5,185 nucleotides of DNA from CBDUQI01 sp965369325. Its GTDB lineage: Bacteria > Pseudomonadota > Gammaproteobacteria > Steroidobacterales > JBCBZW01. The notes beneath the pieces are model-generated. The model did not search any database, had not been told where the DNA came from, and was given only the letters and a program-made list of their open reading frames with translations. The DNA lies in NCBI GenBank assembly GCA_965369325.1, contig CBDUQI010000304.1, positions 1 through 5,185 of the forward strand, written 5' to 3'. This document shows, one piece after another, positions 1-5,132 of this stretch; position 1 is the first letter of the stretch, and each line of letters begins with the position of its first letter. Made by a program: the position numbers and the translations under genes.

Positions 1-2131
1 CAAACTCCGGCGAGAACTGATTCGGCTCGCCGGACACGTCTTTGCCGCTAAGACGCCCCACCGGATCGGCCACCGCCTCGATCGTCCGGCAGGGCGAGGT
101 GGTGAACTCGTCGAACTCATTGTCAAGCAGCGCAGCAGCGCCACCAATAATGAGGTTCTCCGTTGCCGCCCAATTCACATCCACTGCCAGGCCCTGCGCG
201 ATAATCTTGGCCGCATTGTCTACCAGGAACGCCGTGGCGCCATCAAAAATACTCACCTGCAGATCGTCAATCTCCGTGCGGAACAGCGATGCGTTAAACG
301 TCATCGAGCCATCCAGCAAGGTGCTCTTCATACCCACTTCGAAGTTGGTTGCTTCCTCTTCCTGGTACTCGAACTTATCCGAGCCTGGCACCAGTACCGG
401 ATCCAGCGCCTCGTTCTTCAGGAAGCGGGCGTCGAAGCCGCCGCCCTTGACGCCGGTCGAGACGACGCCGTAAAGCATGATCTCATCGTTCAGATCGTGC
501 TCAATGTTCACTGACCAAGAGACGAACTCCTCCGAGCGCCGACGATTGGTAAAACTGTGCTCGTAGGTGCCGAGCGCGCCCTCCCAAAGCCCAGCGTTGA
601 GCGGGTCCACACCCAGCGCGCCGATCGCCACCTGCTCGAACGCATCGTAGTCGGCCGCCGTGCTCCCGTACGCACCCAGCGCACCAAAGTCCCAACCCGC
701 TGTAAAGCGCTTATCCAGACGCCGGTTAACGGTTTTGTCTTCCGTCGTAAAACGCAAACCGAAAGTTGCACGGGTGATATCGGTGAAGGAATACGTGAAA
801 GAGCCGAACACCGCGAACTGCTCCTGCTCCTGGTCCAGGAAGTACGTGCGGCTCACATTCGGCGGCGGGGCCGCAGGGTCTAGCAGCGCGGAGCCGAAGG
901 CTTCGTCGGAGAGATAGAAAAGATCCGCTTTGTGAAAGTACAAGCCCAGAATGTAATCCAACTTCTCACCACCCGGGGAGGTCAGCCGGATCTCCTGGCT
1001 GAGCTGCTCAAAGTCCTCGGCCGCATCCACCTGAATCAGCGGCAATGCCGAGAAATCGCAATCGCAAATATCGCGGTAATTGTAATCGGCGTAGCCAGTC
1101 ACAGCCGTCAGCGTATGATCGCCAACACCCCAGTCCAAGGTGATCGTGGCCGTCTGCATCTCATTGTTGCTGCCTTCTGCCAGGTCCGGAAAGCCCGGCA
1201 ACCCGGCCAGACTGGGCACCGCCAAGCCAACCAGTTCGCCACCATCGTTAATCACAGCCCGCTCATCATCAAAGGCCTCCACGCCACCGCCCGTGGCAAT
1301 GCCGACCAGCGCGTCGTTCAGCCCGCTGGTGCCGGCAGCCGCTGGCGTGAACGGATCGAAGACAGCTAACTGCACCAGCGCGCCGGTTTGCTCGAATTCG
1401 CTGCGCTCGTATTTGGCCGTCACGGTCAGGTTGTCGGAGACATCCCATGCGAGCGTGCCGCGTGCAGTCCAATCATCGCGCGCGGGATCATCCTCATTGG
1501 TAAAGACGTTTCTTAAGTAGCCGTCGTGCTGATAACTGCGCAGCGCAATCCGCCCGCGAACGGAGTCGCTGAGCCCGCCGGAGAGCACCAGATTGGCTTC
1601 CTGTTCGCCGTCTGACCCGGCCAGCAGGCTGACATTGCCTTCAAACTCATCCGTCGGTTTTGCGCTGATGACGCTCAACGCGCCACCGATGGTGTTCTTA
1701 CCAAACAAGATTGGCTGCGGGCCGCGCACAACCTCTACGCGCTCCAGGTCCATGAACGGTGCTCGGGACAACTGGTGCCGCCCCATATAGATACCGTCGT
1801 GAAAGATGGAGACCGATTGCTCAATGCCCTGATTGGTACTTGAGCCGATGCCGCGAATGAATATGAAGTTACCGATCGGGTTCTGCGCCACCGTGACGGC
1901 CGGCAGACTGTCGGTGAGATCAGACATCTTAGTGATGCTGTTCTCGCGGATACTCTCACCAGTTACTGCCAGGATGGAAATCGGCACGTCCTGGATAGAT
2001 TCTGCACGCTTGGTGGCGGTGACCGTCACCTCTTCAATTTCTCTGGCCATCGCCTGAGTCGGCAATGTGCAGGTAGCGACAATCGCCACGCATGCGCCGT
2101 AAGTCAGTCGCAATGCAAGTTGTTTAGCCAT
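1..2131 (-). CDS. TonB-dependent outer-membrane receptor, 3' end outside window
   Basis: The frame is open from ATG at 2131 down to position 1 (710 codons) with no stop, so the C-terminus is missing. The product is a TonB-energised outer-membrane transporter, of the siderophore/iron or other small-ligand uptake type. Residues 1-29 form a Sec signal peptide (hydrophobic stretch ending TQAMA, probable cleavage after A29). A TonB-box-like segment EEVTVTATKRAE follows at 33-44. The plug domain covers about 45-155 and contains DVPISI, FIRGIG and VRGPQPILFGKNTIGG (135-150), the family hallmark. The rest alternates amphipathic strands and loops typical of the 22-strand barrel; a CDCDFS loop lies near the middle. 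Family members are usually about 750-850 residues, so some 50-120 residues are lost. The GGTGGAG motif upstream supports the start. It is divergent from the TetR gene, its likely regulator. Family call is firm; the substrate cannot be read from sequence. Confidence 0.95.
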   Translation of the reverse strand, partial: MAKQLALRLTYGACVAIVATCTLPTQAMAREIEEVTVTATKRAESIQDVPISILAVTGESIRENSITKMSDLTDSLPAVTVAQNPIGNFIFIRGIGSSTNQGIEQSVSIFHDGIYMGRHQLSRAPFMDLERVEVVRGPQPILFGKNTIGGALSVISAKPTDEFEGNVSLLAGSDGEQEANLVLSGGLSDSVRGRIALRSYQHDGYLRNVFTNEDDPARDDWTARGTLAWDVSDNLTVTAKYERSEFEQTGALVQLAVFDPFTPAAAGTSGLNDALVGIATGGGVEAFDDERAVINDGGELVGLAVPSLAGLPGFPDLAEGSNNEMQTATITLDWGVGDHTLTAVTGYADYNYRDICDCDFSALPLIQVDAAEDFEQLSQEIRLTSPGGEKLDYILGLYFHKADLFYLSDEAFGSALLDPAAPPPNVSRTYFLDQEQEQFAVFGSFTYSFTDITRATFGLRFTTEDKTVNRRLDKRFTAGWDFGALGAYGSTAADYDAFEQVAIGALGVDPLNAGLWEGALGTYEHSFTNRRRSEEFVSWSVNIEHDLNDEIMLYGVVSTGVKGGGFDARFLKNEALDPVLVPGSDKFEYQEEEATNFEVGMKSTLLDGSMTFNASLFRTEIDDLQVSIFDGATAFLVDNAAKIIAQGLAVDVNWAATENLIIGGAAALLDNEFDEFTTSPCRTIEAVADPVGRLSGKDVSGEPNQFSPEF

Positions 2132-2141
2132 GTTGGTGATT

Positions 2142-2148
2142 CTCCACC
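2142..2148 (-). promoter_or_regulatory. Ribosome binding site of the TonB-dependent receptor
   Basis: The minus strand reads GGTGGAG, ten bases before the ATG at 2131. It matches the Shine-Dalgarno core GGAG and supports this start, which is also the one that gives a complete signal peptide. Confidence 0.7.
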
Positions 2149-2207
2149 CTTTATATCTGTGCCTGCGACCGGGCAAGCTGACTGTCGTCGGCGGCACCGG
2201 CGCCCGT

Positions 2208-2285
2208 GGGGGAGCATCGCGAAGCCCCCTGCGAGCATGCTCAGCCGGGCTGTCGTGAGGTGCGACTCTTCCCCCAGAGAAGAGT
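2208..2285 (-). other. Structured leader of the TonB-dependent receptor mRNA
   Basis: The predicted leader contains three dyads. ACTCTT (2265-2270) pairs with AAGAGT (2280-2285) around a 9-base loop. GAGCATGCTC (2233-2242) is a perfect 10-bp palindrome. GGGGG (2208-2212) pairs with CCCCC (2225-2229) around 12 bases. They could form small RNA hairpins or be protein sites. I do not recognise a known riboswitch: no cobalamin-box-like core is seen. Confidence 0.3.
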
Positions 2286-2313
2286 GGCTACAATACTGAC
2301 TGGCCGGTACAAT
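2285..2313 (+). promoter_or_regulatory. Weak candidate promoter for the TetR-family gene
   Basis: TACAAT at 2308-2313 matches five of six bases of a -10 box. Seventeen bp upstream TGGCTA (2285-2290) is a poor -35 box, three of six. Transcription would start near 2320, about 45 nt before the chosen ATG at 2366 and also before the alternative ATG at 2330. It lies on top of the minus-strand promoter candidate. Confidence 0.3.
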
Positions 2314-2319
2314 AGTCAA
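2290..2319 (-). promoter_or_regulatory. Candidate sigma70 promoter for the TonB-dependent receptor
   Basis: On the minus strand TTGACT (2319-2314) resembles a -35 box, five of six bases. After 18 bp comes TATTGT (2295-2290), four of six for a -10 box. Transcription would begin near 2283, leaving a leader of about 150 nt before the ATG. The same segment overlaps the weak plus-strand promoter of the TetR gene and a TGACT/AGTCA dyad, as expected of a shared, repressible divergent control region. Predicted by eye only. Confidence 0.4.
2297..2318. promoter_or_regulatory. Inverted repeat TGACT-N12-AGTCA, candidate TetR operator
   Basis: TGACT (2297-2301) and AGTCA (2314-2318) are perfect 5-bp arms in a 22-bp dyad. 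The dyad sits between and over the two opposed promoter candidates. TetR-type dimers usually bind dyads in the divergent region next to their own gene, so this is the best operator candidate. The segment also carries two copies of TACAATA (2289-2295 and 2308-2314), 19 bp apart, giving a mixed direct/inverted arrangement. The arms are short, so chance is not excluded. Confidence 0.35.
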
Positions 2320-2365
2320 CCGCTGCGCTATGCACAGAACGAACAAATCGTGTACCAGGACGCCA

Positions 2366-2971
2366 ATGAGCATTGTTGAGAACATGGACGCGCCAGCCCC
2401 GCGCCGGCGCCGCAACGGCGAGCAGACCCGCAAGGCCCTGCTGCAGGCGACCAAAACGCTGATTGCCAAGAACGATTACTACTCCATCACGCTGGATCAG
2501 GTGTCCGAAAAAGTGGGTGTGTCGAAGAGCAGCATCCTGTGGCACTTCAGCAGCAAAGAGGGGCTGTTGACGGAGGCGATACTGGATCTGTTTGATGAGA
2601 TGGAGCAGGCGATTATGCCGAGAAAGACCTGTTTCACCAACTTGAACGACCGCGTGGCGCACTTGCTCGAATCGGTCGCCGCTTACTTCACTAACAACCC
2701 GGAGGCCAAAGGTATCGTTCTGTCTCTCATCTTTAACAGCCGCACACCGGCGCGGATTCGCAAGCGTATCGTGGAGCATTTACGCGGGGATAAACGCAAA
2801 GTGATCGCGTTCCTCTCAAGCGAGCAGGAGACCGTCAGCGAAGCCGCCGCAGCCTCAATCATCGCGCTGGTCCACGGTTGTTATGTGCAATGGTATCTGG
2901 ACGGCTACCCGGACGATCTGCACCAACGGCTGCTGGACATGTACCACGGCACGGCGGCGTTTAACCGTTAA
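2366..2971 (+). CDS. TetR/AcrR-family transcriptional regulator
   Basis: This encodes a 201-residue cytoplasmic DNA-binding protein, the usual TetR length. After a basic N-terminal arm (RRRR at 13-16), residues about 19-68 form the TetR_N domain: helix 1 with EQTRKALLQATKTLIAK, then the helix-turn-helix TLDQVSEKVGVSKSSILWHF (42-61), followed by SSKEGLL, the very conserved family signature. The remaining ~130 residues are helical and would form the ligand-binding and dimer domain; no ligand can be predicted. ATG 2366 is chosen because AGGA (2357-2360) lies five bases upstream. In-frame ATGs at 2330 and 2384 lack a comparable site. It is divergent from the TonB-dependent receptor and convergent with the transporter remnant, so it most likely represses the receptor and itself through the 2285-2319 region. 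Confidence 0.93.
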   Translation: MSIVENMDAPAPRRRRNGEQTRKALLQATKTLIAKNDYYSITLDQVSEKVGVSKSSILWHFSSKEGLLTEAILDLFDEMEQAIMPRKTCFTNLNDRVAHLLESVAAYFTNNPEAKGIVLSLIFNSRTPARIRKRIVEHLRGDKRKVIAFLSSEQETVSEAAAASIIALVHGCYVQWYLDGYPDDLHQRLLDMYHGTAAFNR

Positions 2972-2979
2972 GCGCCGTG
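2950..2979. terminator. Hairpin spanning the tetR stop codon, possible terminator
   Basis: CGGCGTTTAAC (2955-2965) and GTTAAGCGCCG (2967-2977) are near-perfect arms: ten Watson-Crick pairs and one G-T pair around C2966. Realistically this gives about a nine-pair stem with a five-base loop. An alternative outer pairing is CACGGCG (2950-2956) with CGCCGTG (2973-2979). The TAA stop at 2969-2971 lies inside. No T-run follows on either strand, so it is not a canonical intrinsic terminator, but its place between convergent genes fits a bidirectional one. Confidence 0.4.
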
Positions 2980-2981
2980 GT

Positions 2982-3005
2982 GATGCCTTAGTCTAGGCAG
3001 GCATC
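2982..3005. repeat. Inverted repeat GATGCCT/AGGCATC at the MFS remnant stop
   Basis: GATGCCT (2982-2988) and AGGCATC (2999-3005) are perfect 7-bp arms around ten bases. A competing pairing is GCCT (2985-2988) with AGGC (2995-2998). It covers the stop codon (2993-2995) and last codons of the minus-strand transporter remnant and directly follows the tetR hairpin. The two stems together may end transcription from both sides. Confidence 0.4.
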
Positions 3006-3078
3006 GCACGCGCGCCCCGCGCCAGCTCTACCTCCAGTTCCTCCAGCGTCTTGCCCCGCGTTTCGGGCAGTAGCCAGA
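2993..3078 (-). pseudogene. 3' remnant of an MFS sugar-porter-type transporter gene
   Basis: The minus strand encodes WLLPETRGKTLEELEVELAR followed by GARAMPA and a TAG stop at 2995-2993. PETRGKTLEELE is the signature just after the last transmembrane helix of the sugar-porter branch of the major facilitator superfamily (commonly PETKGRTLEEIE). The preceding WLL would be the end of helix 12. Upstream the frame meets TGA at 3088-3086, and the homology stops where an IS6-type terminal repeat begins at 3079. So only about 28 codons of a normally 430-500-residue inner-membrane transporter survive. It has no start and cannot work. Before disruption it converged on the TetR gene, and together with the TonB-dependent receptor suggests an uptake locus for a sugar or similar solute. 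Confidence 0.75.
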
Positions 3079-3088
3079 GGCACTGTCA
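3079..3088. repeat. Left terminal inverted repeat of the IS6 remnant
   Basis: GGCACTGTCA begins at the exact point where the transporter coding similarity ends. It matches the right end at nine of ten positions in inverted orientation, and the start of known IS6-family ends. Confidence 0.7.
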
Positions 3089-3109
3089 GCCGCTCGTTCG
3101 GAGACAATT

Positions 3110-3576
3110 ATGGCATGAGAAGCGAATATCGTCGCTGTCGCCCCCCCTCCCCCAGATCATCAGTCGTGCCGTTTGGTACTACCGTCGCTTCCAGTCAGCT
3201 TTCGCGATATCGAGGATCTGCTGGCCGAGCCAGGCGTTATAGTTTCCTACGAAGCCATTCGGTTGTGGTGCGCAAAGTTTTGGCCCTGACCATGCCAACA
3301 GCCTCCGAAACGTCGCGGCAGGCTCGGCGACACTTGGCTCATATTTCTTCCGCAAAATGCTTATGTATCAGGGTGAGACACCTCGGCGAATGGTCACCGA
3401 CTGCCGAGCTATGGGGCGACGCTTTCAAAATCAGCTGGCCAGGCAGAACGATCTCTATCCGTACATAGCCAAGTCCACAAAGTATTTCGATTAGGCTGAT
3501 ATCTTGTTTACACAACCCACTATCGCCTTTTTGTGAACGTGCGTTTGCAGAGTGGCAGCAGGTAGCTTACGCGTGA
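3110..3576 (+). pseudogene. IS6-family transposase, frameshifted and deleted
   Basis: An IS6 transposase can be pieced together across the three frames. From 3115: MRSEYRRCRPPSP. From 3153: QIISRAVWYYRRFQ. From 3197: SFRDIEDLLAE and VIVSYEAIRLWCAKF, then TGA at 3287. Read through: KRRGRLGDTW (3308-3337). From 3345: FFRKMLMYQGETPRRMVTD, then RAMGRRF. From 3431: SAGQAERSLSVHSQVHKVFRLG, split by TGA at 3497. Then HYRLF, and in another frame ERAFAEWQQVAYA with TGA at 3574-3576. The match passes directly from GDTW to FFRK, losing the WHLDE segment with the first catalytic Asp. It then passes from VTD to RAMGRRF, losing the RAEN segment with the catalytic Glu. Intact family members have about 230-240 residues. 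It cannot be active without a helper in trans. Confidence 0.85.
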
Positions 3577-3621
3577 TGGTCGCGCTCACCGCTTGATTTT
3601 AATGCCTTGTAGCAAACAACT

Positions 3622-3631
3622 TGACAGCGCC
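3622..3631. repeat. Right terminal inverted repeat of the IS6 remnant
   Basis: TGACAGCGCC is the inverted partner of the left end with one change (G for A in GGCACTGTCA orientation). It lies 46 bp past the transposase stop at 3576, a normal distance for this family. The base before it completes TTGACA, an outward -35-like hexamer. Confidence 0.65.
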
Positions 3632-3749
3632 ACTGGGATATTAGCCTCAAACATCAGCCCCTTATCAGCGGTATTGGGTAGCCACACTTGACAGGACTCG
3701 CACTAACCCCAGTACAGTAGTAGCCATCAGTGCCATACAAGACGATTCA
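3632..3749 (+). other. Short intergenic spacer between IS remnant and TIR gene
   Basis: No reading frame of note is seen on either strand, and I see no continuation of the disrupted MFS gene here. That supports loss of the rest of the transporter. The only recognisable element is the promoter-like pair at 3688-3718. Confidence 0.5.
3688..3718 (+). promoter_or_regulatory. Candidate promoter of the TIR-FGE gene
   Basis: TTGACA at 3688-3693 is a perfect -35 hexamer. TACAGT at 3713-3718 matches four of six bases of a -10 box after a long 19-bp spacer. A start near 3725 would leave about 25 nt before the GTG at 3750. The long spacer and weak -10 predict low basal expression. Confidence 0.35.
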
Positions 3750-4973
3750 GTGCTTGCCGTATCAGACAAGATATTTATCAGTTACCATCGTGAAACGAGC
3801 GCAGATGCCGTCGGGCGCCTACGAGATCGCTTGTCTCGCGAGTTCGGAAACCGCCAGATCGTGTACGACATACATCATGTCGACTTGGGTGACGACTTCC
3901 AGCAGAGCCTAATGGCTGCGCTGGCCCAGTGTCGCTTTCTTCTTGCGGTTATCGGTCCTGATTGGACAGAACGGATTCGCAACCGGAATAACTACGTCCG
4001 TATAGAAGTACTGGAGGCACATCGGCGCGGGCTGAGAATAATCCCGGTGCTCTTGGCGGAGGTACCGCGGCCGACTGACGCTTCAATGCCCGCCGATCTC
4101 CAATATCTGCAGTTTCCACGGCTACAAACGTCGTCTCTACGCAGGGATCCGGACTTCGACGCCGACTACTCAAAACTTGCCGGAAACATACGTAAGTTGG
4201 CTGCGCAAGGCGAACAGAACTCGGACGCTGTTGCCTCGAAAAACACAGATCAACCGCGGCGGGCCATCCGCGACAGATTCCCAGACGGCCGACTTGGGCC
4301 GGGCATGATCGTGATCCCAGAAAATTCGCGTGAGGTCTCATGCGTGGATAGTGCCGGTCGTTCCAAGAAGGGGCTAGTCACTATCCCAGAATTCGCAATG
4401 AGTAGATTTACAGTGACGTTTTCCGAGTTTGACACGTTCGCCAACGCCGCTGGCCTAGCGGCGCCGCCTGACAATGGTTGGGGCCGAGGCCGACGACCAG
4501 TGATTAACGTCAATTGGCACACCGCCACAGCCTTCGCTGCTTGGTTATCTGCGCAGACAGGTGAGCTGTATCGACTCCCAAGTGAGACGGAGTGGGAGTG
4601 CGCGGCATCAGCGGGTGCTCATTCCAAGTACTCAACAGGAGATGAGATCGATACTGAGCACGCAAACTACGACGGGAGGCGTGGGCGTGCTGCGGCAAAG
4701 CCTGGCGTGTTCAGAAGGAGAACGGTGGAGGTGGGTAGCTTCCCGCCAAATGCGTGGGGACTGTGTGACATGCACGGCAACGTAGCGGAATGGACCGCTG
4801 CGCGATGCTACCCGCGAGCAGTCGAAACACGACGCCGGAGCGAACCGACAAGAGTGGCGAAAGGCGGTAGCTGGCACCATACAGCTAGGCATCTGGAGAT
4901 GACAAGCCGCCTGTGCTACGTGGCGAGTTACCACGACAACTCGGTCGGTTTTCGTTTAGTTCGGCGCACCTAG
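3750..4973 (+). CDS. TIR domain fused to FGE-sulfatase/SUMF1-fold domain
   Basis: The product has 407 residues, no signal peptide and no membrane segment. Residues about 6-102 form a TIR domain: KIFISYHRE (7-15), IVYDIHHVDLGDDF (37-50), FLLAVIGPDW (63-72), and YVRIEVLEA (82-90), whose E86 is the best candidate for the catalytic Glu of NAD-cleaving TIRs, then IIPVLL (97-102). DLQYLQF to KLAGNIRKL (116-150) is the tail common after bacterial TIRs. After a polar linker (152-183), residues 184-406 form an FGE-sulfatase domain: MIVIP, WGRGRRPVINVNW (244-256), YRLPSETEWECAA (274-286), GLCDMHGNVAEW (337-348), GGSW (372-375) and VGFRL (399-403). The two FGE active-site cysteines, expected just after GGSW, are replaced by H377 and L382 in my alignment, so formylglycine synthesis is unlikely. 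GTG at 3750 is the only plausible start before KIFISY; the RBS is weak. A sensor-effector immunity role is inference. Confidence 0.92.
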   Translation: MLAVSDKIFISYHRETSADAVGRLRDRLSREFGNRQIVYDIHHVDLGDDFQQSLMAALAQCRFLLAVIGPDWTERIRNRNNYVRIEVLEAHRRGLRIIPVLLAEVPRPTDASMPADLQYLQFPRLQTSSLRRDPDFDADYSKLAGNIRKLAAQGEQNSDAVASKNTDQPRRAIRDRFPDGRLGPGMIVIPENSREVSCVDSAGRSKKGLVTIPEFAMSRFTVTFSEFDTFANAAGLAAPPDNGWGRGRRPVINVNWHTATAFAAWLSAQTGELYRLPSETEWECAASAGAHSKYSTGDEIDTEHANYDGRRGRAAAKPGVFRRRTVEVGSFPPNAWGLCDMHGNVAEWTAARCYPRAVETRRRSEPTRVAKGGSWHHTARHLEMTSRLCYVASYHDNSVGFRLVRRT

Positions 4974-5098
4974 CGCTATTATGTCTAGTGGGCAAAACAG
5001 ACCGGCCCGGAACGCTCCCGCCGAACGCATCGCAGCATTGGTGCGACATTTAGGACCTGCACCGCACATACCCTAGAACGCCCTAGACGTAGATAGCG
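4974..5098. repeat. 125-bp segment bounded by imperfect ~20-bp inverted repeats
   Basis: The left arm (4974-4993) begins CGCTAT and ends GTCTAGTGGGC. The right arm (5080-5098), read on the minus strand, begins CGCTAT and ends GTCTAGGGC. They share CGCTAT and GTCTAG plus GGC, with small differences between. The left arm starts directly after the TIR-FGE stop codon. Between the arms a smaller dyad GTGCG (5041-5045) / CGCAC (5063-5067) could form an internal stem. The segment could be a MITE-like element, a large transcript-end structure or a small structured RNA. No flanking duplication is evident and no family is recognised. Confidence 0.5.
5071..5090. repeat. Tandem 10-bp direct repeat CCCTAGA
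   Basis: CCCTAGAACG (5071-5080) is followed at once by CCCTAGACGT (5081-5090). The first seven bases are identical and the copies are one helical turn apart. The second copy is also part of the right arm of the 125-bp inverted-repeat segment. Possible tandem protein sites. Confidence 0.5.
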
Positions 5099-5108
5099 TC
5101 GACTTCAC

Positions 5109-5128
5109 TAATTCGACATAATTCCGGT
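5109..5128. repeat. Tandem 10-bp direct repeat TAATTC
   Basis: TAATTCGACA (5109-5118) and TAATTCCGGT (5119-5128) share TAATTC at a 10-bp step. They overlap the -10-like CATAAT at 5117-5122, so a protein bound here on one face of the helix could affect transcription of the downstream gene. Short, so chance is possible. Confidence 0.4.
5117..5122 (+). promoter_or_regulatory. Possible -10 box of the downstream gene
   Basis: CATAAT matches five of six bases of the -10 consensus. No good -35 lies 16-18 bp upstream, so an activator would be needed if it is real. Initiation near 5129 would leave a leader of about 50 nt to 5178. Confidence 0.25.
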
Positions 5129-5132
5129 ATCA

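Larger units (their letters stand above)
3079..3631 (+). mobile_element. Decayed, internally deleted IS6-family insertion sequence
   Basis: The left end GGCACTGTCA (3079-3088) and right end TGACAGCGCC (3622-3631) are inverted copies with one mismatch. They resemble the GGCACTGTTG or GGCTCTGTT ends usual in IS6/IS26-type elements. Between them lies a broken IS6 transposase gene. The total of 553 bp is shorter than the usual ~0.8 kb of this family because of internal deletions. IS6 elements make 8-bp target duplications, but the flanks here (TAGCCAGA left, ACTGGGAT right) do not match, which suggests adjacent deletion or recombination after insertion. The left end interrupts the MFS gene. The right end carries an outward-facing TTGACA (3621-3626), but no good -10 follows at normal spacing. 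Confidence 0.82.

Noticed and set aside
42..1520. Plus-strand open frames (for example 42-473, 557-883, 932-1369, 1140-1520)
   Set aside because: They lie wholly opposite the receptor coding frame, which is open from 2131 to 1 and carries clear family motifs. Their products are low-complexity and resemble no family I know.
2150..2176. Alternative receptor promoter with TATAAA close to the gene
   Set aside because: The spacer to the best -35 (TTGCCC) is only 15 bp, and the predicted start would fall within the ribosome binding site, leaving no usable leader.
2143..2285. Cobalamin or other known riboswitch in the receptor leader
   Set aside because: I could not find a conserved B12-box-like core or any other riboswitch consensus; only small generic dyads are present.
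2104..2779. Minus-strand open frames over the TetR gene and the divergent region
   Set aside because: They are antisense to a well-supported TetR coding frame with its own ribosome site. No domain motif is visible in them.
3115..3468. A 117-residue plus-strand open frame taken as a real hypothetical gene
   Set aside because: Only its first ~13 residues follow the transposase. The rest is an out-of-frame reading of the IS6 transposase, whose true residues appear in the other two frames.
3621..3649. Outward hybrid promoter from the right IS end driving the TIR gene
   Set aside because: TTGACA is present, but no -10-like hexamer lies 16-18 bp downstream. The element at 3688-3718 is a better candidate.
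3949..4934. Minus-strand open frames and other-frame plus ORFs over the TIR-FGE gene
   Set aside because: The TIR and FGE motifs lie in one continuous plus-strand frame. The alternatives are shadows without recognisable domains.
4974..5098. Integron attC site
   Set aside because: An attC needs paired RYYYAAC and GTTRRRY cores. The arms here carry CTAGAC/GTCTAG, not those cores, and no cassette-like array is seen.
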